From NCBI GenBank assembly GCA_018714405.1, contig DVNM01000045.1:38855-102854 (forward strand): DNA of 64,000 nucleotides. Direction: 5' to 3'. This document shows positions 58,742-64,000 of this stretch, in pieces (the first letter of the stretch is position 1; each line of letters begins with the position of its first letter). Origin of the DNA: Scybalenecus merdavium. GTDB lineage: Bacteria > Bacillota > Clostridia > Oscillospirales > Acutalibacteraceae. A program made the position numbers and the translations under genes. The notes beneath the pieces are model-generated. The model was not told the origin of the DNA, ran no database searches, and saw nothing but the letters and a program-made list of their open reading frames with translations.

Positions 58742-59491
58742 ATGATCGTGCTGAAAACGAACCGGGAGCTCGCACTGATGAAAGAAGCGTGCGAGATCTC
58801 GGCCGAGGCGCTCTACCGGGCGGGCGAGGCTGTAAAACCCGGTGTCTCCACTTGGGAGATCGACAAGCTTGCGCATGATTTTATCATCCGCTGCGGTGCA
58901 AAGCCCAACTTTCTGCATTACGGCGGCTTTCCTGCAACAGCCTGTATTTCGATCAACGATGAAGTCATTCACGGCATACCCAATAAACACCGCATCATTC
59001 AAGACGGCGACATCGTCAGCATTGACCTTGGCGCTGCCAAAAACGGCTATAACGGCGATAATGCTGCCACATTTGTTGCGGGGCATTGCTCCCCCGAGGC
59101 AAAGCGGCTGATAGACGTCACGCGCGAAAGCCTTTACCAGGGCATTGCGCAGGCGGTTCCCGGCAACAGGATCGGCGATATTGCCCACGCGGTGCAGGCG
59201 TATGCGGAGGAACGAGGTTTTTCAGTGGTACGCGATTTTGTCGGCCACGGTGTCGGCACGAAACTGCATGAAGAGCCCAGTGTACCAAACTTCGGCCACG
59301 CCGGACGTGGCATCAGACTGTTACCCGGAATGACATTGGCAATTGAACCGATGATTAATCTGGGCACCTACAAGGTAAAACAGCTTTCTGACGGCTGGAC
59401 CGTCAAAACGGCGGACGGCAAGCTGGCGGCGCATTTTGAACATACCGTCGCTGTTACGCCGAACGGTCCCGTTATTCTGACAAAATTTTAG
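58742..59491 (+). CDS. map: Methionine aminopeptidase, type I
   Basis: 249 residues. Metal ligands fall in VSIDLGAAKNGYNGDNAATF (two Asp), VGHGVGTKLHEEP (His), TLAIEPMI (Glu) and AHFEHTVAV (Glu). It removes the N-terminal Met from nascent proteins. Located between adk and infA as in most Firmicutes; an 88-bp gap to infA follows. Confidence 0.98.
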   Translation: MIVLKTNRELALMKEACEISAEALYRAGEAVKPGVSTWEIDKLAHDFIIRCGAKPNFLHYGGFPATACISINDEVIHGIPNKHRIIQDGDIVSIDLGAAKNGYNGDNAATFVAGHCSPEAKRLIDVTRESLYQGIAQAVPGNRIGDIAHAVQAYAEERGFSVVRDFVGHGVGTKLHEEPSVPNFGHAGRGIRLLPGMTLAIEPMINLGTYKVKQLSDGWTVKTADGKLAAHFEHTVAVTPNGPVILTKF

Positions 59492-59579
59492 AAAGCATAT
59501 CAATTGCTGGTTTGCAGACCAAGAATGTGATTCCAGTTAATAACGTCCATGAGCAACAAATGTTGTTAAGAGAGGTAAA

Positions 59580-59801
59580 ATGATGTCAAAGTCAGATATG
59601 ATTGAAGTTGAGGGTATTGTGGTTGAGCTGCTTCCGAACACAATGTTCAAAGTGTCGATCAACAATAATCATGTTATTTTAGCCCATATCTCCGGCAAGC
59701 TGCGCATGAACAACATCCGCATCCTGCCCGGCGATAAGGTTACCATTGAAATGTCACCGTACGACCTGACCAAGGGCCGTATCATCTGGCGTTCAAAGTA
59801 A
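59580..59801 (+). CDS. infA: Translation initiation factor IF-1
   Basis: 73 residues from the first of two adjacent ATG codons; the second (59583) gives the commoner 72-residue form. The S1/OB fold reads IEVEGIVVELLPNTMFKVS, GHIS-like AHISGKLRMNNIRILPGDKV and ends SPYDLTKGRIIWRSK. IF-1 occupies the ribosomal A site during initiation. AGAGAGGTAAA upstream. Confidence 0.98.
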   Translation: MMSKSDMIEVEGIVVELLPNTMFKVSINNNHVILAHISGKLRMNNIRILPGDKVTIEMSPYDLTKGRIIWRSK

Positions 59802-59816
59802 AAGGAGGATAAATCC

Positions 59817-59930
59817 ATGAAAGTTAGACCTTCTGTAAAGAAAATTTGCGAAAAGTGCAAAATCATCAAGCGCAACGGAAAAGTCATGGTCATCTGTGAA
59901 AATCCGAAGCATAAACAGCGTCAGGGCTGA
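59817..59930 (+). CDS. rpmJ: Large ribosomal subunit protein bL36
   Basis: 37 residues: starts MKVRPSVKKICEKCK and ends KHKQRQG. It is the zinc-binding form, with Cys in ICEKC and VICENPKH. AAGGAGGATAAATCC precedes the ATG. Position between infA and rpsM is canonical. Confidence 0.98.
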   Translation: MKVRPSVKKICEKCKIIKRNGKVMVICENPKHKQRQG

Positions 59931-59965
59931 TCCTGAATTTATACAAACGGAGGTGCAACTGAACA

Positions 59966-60334
59966 ATGGCACGTATTAATGGTGTTGACTTGCCGAATGA
60001 TAAAAGAGTGGAAATCGGCCTGACCTATATTTACGGCATCGGCCGCAGGACCGCGAATGATATTATCGCAGCAACCGGTATCAATCCCGACACCCGCGTC
60101 AAAGACCTGACCGAGGACGAGATTTCCAAAATCCGTGATTACATTGAAGCAAATCTCAGAGTCGAGGGTGACCTTCGCTCGGACACCGCTTTCGACATTA
60201 AGCGTCTTATCGACATTGGCTGCTATCGCGGCGTGCGTCACAGAAAGGGTCTGCCCGTCAGAGGTCAGAATTCCAAAAACAACGCCCGTACCAGAAAAGG
60301 CCCGAAAAAGACGATAGCAAACAAGAAGAAGTAA
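59966..60334 (+). CDS. rpsM: Small ribosomal subunit protein uS13
   Basis: 122 residues. Begins ARINGVDLPNDKRVEIGLTY, has the H2TH motif IYGIGRRTANDII and the C-terminal GQNSKNNARTRKGPKKT (divergent from the usual GQRTRTNART). S13 contacts tRNA and forms intersubunit bridges. GGAGGTGCAACTGAACA upstream. Confidence 0.98.
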   Translation: MARINGVDLPNDKRVEIGLTYIYGIGRRTANDIIAATGINPDTRVKDLTEDEISKIRDYIEANLRVEGDLRSDTAFDIKRLIDIGCYRGVRHRKGLPVRGQNSKNNARTRKGPKKTIANKKK

Positions 60335-60354
60335 GATAGGAGGAATTTTGTAGT

Positions 60355-60753
60355 ATGGCTACAGCGAAAAAGGCCGCAGGCCCGCGCAGACGTCGTGACA
60401 GAAAGAACATTGAGCGCGGTACTGCCCATATCCAATCCACCTTCAACAATACGATCGTGACCATCACCGACACACAGGGCAATGCAGTTTCCTGGGCAAG
60501 CGCCGGTGAAATGGGTTTCCGCGGTTCCAGAAAATCTACGCCGTTTGCCGCGCAGACTGCCGCTGAAACAGCTGCCAAGGCCGCTATGGAACATGGCATG
60601 AAAACGGTTGAAGTGTATGTAAAAGGCCCCGGTTCCGGCCGTGAAGCCGCCATCAGAGCACTGCAGACGGCAGGCCTTGATGTAAGTCTGATCCGGGATG
60701 TTACTCCTATTCCCCATAACGGATGCCGTCCGCCCAAAAAGAGACGTGTATAA
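60355..60753 (+). CDS. rpsK: Small ribosomal subunit protein uS11
   Basis: 132 residues. Contains RGTAHIQSTFNNTIVTITD, GFRGSRKSTPFAAQ and the C-terminal DVTPIPHNGCRPPKKRRV. S11 shapes the mRNA path on the platform. AGGAGGAATTTTGTAGT upstream. Confidence 0.98.
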   Translation: MATAKKAAGPRRRRDRKNIERGTAHIQSTFNNTIVTITDTQGNAVSWASAGEMGFRGSRKSTPFAAQTAAETAAKAAMEHGMKTVEVYVKGPGSGREAAIRALQTAGLDVSLIRDVTPIPHNGCRPPKKRRV

Positions 60754-60774
60754 TTTAACGGAGGTGACTAAATA

Positions 60775-61401
60775 ATGGCAAGATATACAGGCCCTGCATG
60801 TAAACTTTGCCGCCGCGAGGGCAAAAAGCTTTTCCTCAAGGGCGACAGATGCTATACAAAGAAGTGTGCCGTCGAGCGCCGTTCCTATGCACCCGGCCAG
60901 CACGGTCAGAACCGTAAAAAGACTTCTGAATACGGTCTTCAGCTCAGAGCTAAGCAGACCGCCCGCCGCTACTACGGTATTGCAGAAGGGCAGTTCCACA
61001 AGTATTTCCTGATGGCTGAGCGCAAAGCCGGCGTTACGGGTTCCAACCTGCTGCAGTTTTGCGAAAGCCGCCTGGACAATGTGGTTTACGTCGCCGGTCT
61101 CGCAAGCTCCCGCGCGCAGGCCCGTCAGTTCGTAAACCATGCGCTGATCACTGTAAACGGCAAAAAAGTCGATATCCCGTCTTTCCTTGTCAAACCCGGC
61201 GATGTCGTGGCTGTGAAAGAAACCAGCAAAACGACAGATGCGTTCAAAGCGGTCGTGGAGGCCAACGCAGCCCGTCCCGTTCCGCAGTGGCTTGACGCTG
61301 ACAAAGAAGCAATGTCCGTCAAGGTACTCAGACTTCCTGAAAGAGAAGAGATCGCCGTACCGGTTGAAGAACATCTTATCGTCGAGTTCTATTCTAAATA
61401 A
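60775..61401 (+). CDS. rpsD: Small ribosomal subunit protein uS4
   Basis: 208 residues. Begins ARYTGPACKLCRREGKKLFLKG, with Cys pairs near the N-terminus that could bind zinc (CKLC, KKCAV). The S4 RNA-binding domain is ESRLDNVVYVAGLASSRAQARQFVNHALI. It nucleates 30S assembly and affects decoding accuracy. GGAGGTGACTAA upstream. Confidence 0.98.
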   Translation: MARYTGPACKLCRREGKKLFLKGDRCYTKKCAVERRSYAPGQHGQNRKKTSEYGLQLRAKQTARRYYGIAEGQFHKYFLMAERKAGVTGSNLLQFCESRLDNVVYVAGLASSRAQARQFVNHALITVNGKKVDIPSFLVKPGDVVAVKETSKTTDAFKAVVEANAARPVPQWLDADKEAMSVKVLRLPEREEIAVPVEEHLIVEFYSK

Positions 61402-61447
61402 TAACGCGGTTGTTGTTTAGAGATCAAAAGAATTAGGAGGCTTTTAA

Positions 61448-62404
61448 ATGATCGAAATTGATAAGCCTAAAATCGAAATAGTAGATTTATCTACTCAGGG
61501 AAGCAGAAGCGTAGGTAAGTTTGTCGTAGAGCCTCTGGAAAGAGGCTTCGGCACAACACTTGGGAACAGCATGAGAAGAGTGCTTCTTTCATCGCTGCCG
61601 GGTTATGCAATTACTTCCGTTAAGATTGACGGTGTATTACACGAGTTTTCCACCATTCCGCATGTGAAAGAGGATGTTACCGAAATCGTCCTGAATCTGA
61701 AAAGCGTGATTTTGAAGATCCACGGCGAAAGTGCAAAAACCCTTTATATCGAGGCGAGCGGTGAGGGTGAAATCACCGCGGGTGACATTGTTCACGATTC
61801 CGATGTTGAAATTCTCAATCCCGAGCTGCACATTGCTTACCTGGATGAGGGCGCCAGCGTAAATATGGAGCTGACCGCGGATGCAGGCAGAGGTTATGTG
61901 CCTTCTGACCGCAACAAACAGCTCTTAGAGCCCCCGATCGGTACGATCGCTATCGACTCCATCTACACGCCTGTTCTGAAAGTCAACTACAATGTTGAAA
62001 ACACGCGTGTCGGTCAGCAGACAGACCTTGACAAGCTGATTCTGGATGTGGAAACAGACGGCACGATCCCGGCTGACGAGGCCGCCTCGCTTGCCGCCAA
62101 GATCCTGAACGAGCACCTGAAGCTGTTTGTTGATCTGAGCGAAGAGGTCGGCAGCAAAGAGATCATGGTCGAAAAAGATGATGACGGCAACCAGAAAGTT
62201 CTGGAAATGACGATTGAAGAGCTTGACCTTTCTGTCCGCTCCTTCAACTGCCTGAAGCGCGCCGGCATCAACACGGTAGAAGATCTGATCAGCAAAACGG
62301 AAGAAGATATGATGCGGGTGAGAAACCTGGGACGCAAGTCGCTCGACGAGGTCGTGGCAAAGCTGGCGTCGCTCGGCTTCCACCTCAGCCATGATGAGAA
62401 TTAA
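61448..62404 (+). CDS. rpoA: RNA polymerase alpha subunit
   Basis: 318 residues. The N-terminal dimerisation domain has FVVEPLERGFGTTLGNSMRRVLLSSLPG. The C-terminal domain (about residues 250-318) has ELDLSVRSFNCLKRAGINTVEDL and RNLGRKSLDEVVAKL, which bind UP elements and activators. AGGAGGCTTTTAA upstream. It follows rpsD by 46 bp. Confidence 0.99.
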   Translation: MIEIDKPKIEIVDLSTQGSRSVGKFVVEPLERGFGTTLGNSMRRVLLSSLPGYAITSVKIDGVLHEFSTIPHVKEDVTEIVLNLKSVILKIHGESAKTLYIEASGEGEITAGDIVHDSDVEILNPELHIAYLDEGASVNMELTADAGRGYVPSDRNKQLLEPPIGTIAIDSIYTPVLKVNYNVENTRVGQQTDLDKLILDVETDGTIPADEAASLAAKILNEHLKLFVDLSEEVGSKEIMVEKDDDGNQKVLEMTIEELDLSVRSFNCLKRAGINTVEDLISKTEEDMMRVRNLGRKSLDEVVAKLASLGFHLSHDEN

Positions 62405-62418
62405 AGGAGGGAATTTCA

Positions 62419-62760
62419 ATGCCAGGTACCAGAAAATTGGGCAGAACTTCTGACCACAGAAGGGCTATGCTCAGAGGCATGGTCACTTACCTTTTGGAAA
62501 AAGGCAGAATTGAAACAACCGTAACAAGGGCCAAAGAAGTGCGTGCAATGGCCGATAAAATGATCACGTTCGGCAAGAACGACACCCTGCATTCAAGAAG
62601 ACAGGTGCTTGCCTATGTGACAAAGGAAGATGTTGTCAAAAAGCTGTTTGACGAGATCGCACCGAAATATGCCGACAGAAACGGCGGTTACTGCCGTCTT
62701 GTCAAAACCGGTCCGCGCAGAGGCGACGGCGCCGAAATGTGCATTATCGAACTTGTTTAA
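62419..62760 (+). CDS. rplQ: Large ribosomal subunit protein bL17
   Basis: 113 residues. Begins GTRKLGRTSDHRRAMLRGM and has IETTVTRAKEVRAMADKMITFG and RRGDGAEMCIIELV. It is the last gene of the alpha operon and is followed by a terminator. Confidence 0.98.
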   Translation: MPGTRKLGRTSDHRRAMLRGMVTYLLEKGRIETTVTRAKEVRAMADKMITFGKNDTLHSRRQVLAYVTKEDVVKKLFDEIAPKYADRNGGYCRLVKTGPRRGDGAEMCIIELV

Positions 62761-62766
62761 CGGAGA

Positions 62767-62796
62767 GGGCATCCGAAAGGATGCCCCTTTTCTGTT
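62767..62796 (+). terminator. Terminator of the ribosomal block
   Basis: GGGCATCC pairs with GGATGCCC around GAAA, followed by CTTTTCTGTTT. The terminator ends the 15-kb rpsJ-rplQ block. Confidence 0.85.
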
Positions 62797-62820
62797 TATA
62801 TTTGTTTTAAGGAGAGTCAG

Positions 62821-63684
62821 ATGCAGGTCAATATCGCTGCTTTTTCAAACGGCTCAAACGCCGTATACTGTTCTTTGCAGCAGCTTGCGCCGCTGCAGGC
62901 TGTGTTTGCGGCGCACGGCGTGCAAACACGCTGCGGCGACTGTTTGCTGGAGGATCCGGCCACGCCCGGCTGCACCGGCAGTGCACAGGCTCGTGCTAAA
63001 GCATTGAATACGCTTTTTGCCGATGCGAACATAGACGCCATTTTGGACATATCCGGCGGCGATGCCGCAAACGGCATGCTCAGCTATCTGGATTACGCCG
63101 CTATAAAACGGCAGCCAAAACCGCTTTTCGGCTATAGTGACATGACCTGCGTGCTTAACGCCGTCTACGCTAAGTGCGGTATAGAAACCTATCTTTATCA
63201 GGTGCGCCATTTAACGGGCGAATTTGCGCAGGCACAGCAGGCGCGCTTCTTTTCGTTTATAAGCGGCCGGTCAAATGCGCTGCTTGCCTTTTCCCATCGC
63301 TTTTACAGTGCGCAAAAGGCGATGCAGGGTGTGCTGGTCGGCGGCAATCTGCGCTGCTTTTTAAAACTTGCCGGCACGCCGTATTTTCCGGACTGCAGGG
63401 GCAAGATTTTGTTTTTAGAAGCGTACAGCGGTGACTTAAACCGGCTGGAGGCATATTTGCACCAGCTTGCGCAAATGGGTGTGTTTCGGCAATGCAGCGG
63501 CGTGCTGCTCGGCACCTGCACGCAGGCAGACCGTGAATATGGCCGCGAAAATGTTGTACAACTGGTGAGCCGCTTTGCAAACGGGGTGTCATTTGCGGCC
63601 ACCCGGCAGGTCGGCCACGGTCAGGATTCCCGCTGTGTGGTCATCGGCCGGTTCTACAGATTGGAAGCGCGTAAAGGCTACTGA
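62821..63684 (+). CDS. LD-carboxypeptidase (peptidase family S66)
   Basis: 287 residues. The catalytic triad is visible: the nucleophile Ser in LFGYSDMTCVLNAVY, the Glu in GKILFLEAYSGDLNR and the His in VGHGQDSRCVVIG. A family-typical ISGGDAANGMLSYLDY segment precedes the nucleophile. S66 enzymes cleave the L,D bond of muropeptides (cytoplasmic LdcA) or, in MccF-like members, hydrolyse peptide-nucleotide antibiotics. No signal peptide is seen, so it acts in the cytoplasm. AAGGAGAGTCAG precedes the ATG. It is separated from rplQ by a terminator. Confidence 0.9.
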   Translation: MQVNIAAFSNGSNAVYCSLQQLAPLQAVFAAHGVQTRCGDCLLEDPATPGCTGSAQARAKALNTLFADANIDAILDISGGDAANGMLSYLDYAAIKRQPKPLFGYSDMTCVLNAVYAKCGIETYLYQVRHLTGEFAQAQQARFFSFISGRSNALLAFSHRFYSAQKAMQGVLVGGNLRCFLKLAGTPYFPDCRGKILFLEAYSGDLNRLEAYLHQLAQMGVFRQCSGVLLGTCTQADREYGRENVVQLVSRFANGVSFAATRQVGHGQDSRCVVIGRFYRLEARKGY

Positions 63685-63690
63685 CTTTAC
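63671..63690. repeat. GTAAAG-N8-CTTTAC palindrome, copy 1
   Basis: Spans the stop codon of the LD-carboxypeptidase gene. Arms 63671-63676 and 63685-63690. Confidence 0.6.
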
Positions 63691-63716
63691 AGACCGTTTT
63701 GAAGCTCCTAAATAAT

Positions 63717-63735
63717 GTAAAGAGAATTACTTTAC
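63717..63735. repeat. GTAAAG-N7-CTTTAC palindrome, copy 2
   Basis: Arms 63717-63722 and 63730-63735 with spacer AGAATTA. Confidence 0.65.
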
Positions 63736-63846
63736 GGATGCGCAAGCCTCTTTTGGCATAAATCGGTAGTAAAACGGGGAATATTCCTGCATTTTTATTT
63801 GCTTTTTCGCGACGGCGTGCAATGAATGTGACGTGCCGTATCAAAT

Positions 63847-63865
63847 GTAAAGATGCTAACTTTAC
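63847..63865. repeat. GTAAAG-N7-CTTTAC palindrome, copy 3
   Basis: Arms 63847-63852 and 63860-63865 with spacer ATGCTAA. Same geometry as copy 2. Confidence 0.65.
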
Positions 63866-64000
63866 AGCAAACGGCTGACATATGCTGTCTGCCGGATGGC
63901 ACCCATGCTCATTTTTGCGCCGTCTTTAAAGTATCGTTCTTTCAATTATTCGGTAAATACGGATTTTTTCTTGCAATAGCCTTTCAAATCCTTTAAAATA

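Larger units (their letters stand above)
63685..64000. other. Gene-free 3' end of the window
   Basis: 316 bp with no convincing reading frame. It holds three GTAAAG/CTTTAC inverted repeats and AT-rich sequence towards the window end, consistent with a regulatory region for a gene beyond 64000 or with a transcript end. Confidence 0.6.

Noticed and set aside
63641..63844. 67-codon minus-strand frame near the window end
   Set aside because: It overlaps the LD-carboxypeptidase 3' end, is basic and featureless, and crosses two of the inverted repeats.
1..64000. Search for tRNA, rRNA, CRISPR arrays, insertion sequences and prophage genes
   Set aside because: No tRNA T-loop or anticodon-arm signatures in the intergenic regions, no regularly spaced direct repeats, no transposase, integrase or phage structural genes were seen.

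Overview
The window is chromosomal DNA from an anaerobic, endospore-forming Firmicute, most likely a Clostridia member near Oscillospiraceae/Ruminococcaceae. The sequence supports this through the HrcA/CIRCE-controlled hrcA-grpE-dnaK-dnaJ operon, an anaerobic class III ribonucleotide reductase with NrdR, HPr kinase, the sporulation peptidase SpoIVB, the Firmicutes-type order of the S10-spc-alpha ribosomal block, zinc-type S14, and strong AGGAGG ribosome-binding sites with frequent GTG/TTG starts. The family-level placement is inference. I see no insertion sequence, prophage, CRISPR array, tRNA or rRNA.

Layout. 1-4.7 kb: 3' part of glpK, an NAD-type malic enzyme, a FAD oxidoreductase and a secreted CHAP hydrolase. 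4.8-9.6 kb: the heat-shock operon. 9.7-13.1 kb: pstSCAB with a permuted PstS and no phoU. 13.1-19.8 kb: a redox/nucleotide block with a Crp/Fnr regulator divergent from nrdDG, a Nudix gene, a Cys-rich small protein, then nrdR, an APH(3')-like kinase and a methyltransferase. Both the nrdDG and the nrdR promoters carry paired NrdR boxes with the same 30-bp offset. 19.8-29.5 kb: pentapeptide-repeat protein and glycolipid-type glycosyltransferase (minus strand), then hprK, ROK glucokinase, murB, a lone RapZ C-terminal domain, whiA and dnaE. 29.6-34.4 kb: glycolysis (pfkA; pgk-tpiA-gpmI).

34.6-44.7 kb is the accessory carbohydrate region. Two membrane-associated glycosidases share an unrecognised N-terminal module of about 330 residues, an internal hydrophobic segment and a nearly identical promoter, but carry different catalytic domains (GH43-like and GH30-like). 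Between them lie an AraC regulator, a GH3 beta-glucosidase pseudogene with an out-of-frame internal deletion, a phosphotransferase and a MATE exporter. This is the best candidate for something not yet described.

44.9-64 kb: an orotate-phosphoribosyltransferase-like gene, spoIVB, then a perfect-consensus promoter and a leader of about 280 nt ahead of 31 genes from rpsJ to rplQ, including secY, adk, map, infA and rpoA. An LD-carboxypeptidase follows, then a 3' intergenic stretch with repeated GTAAAG/CTTTAC palindromes.
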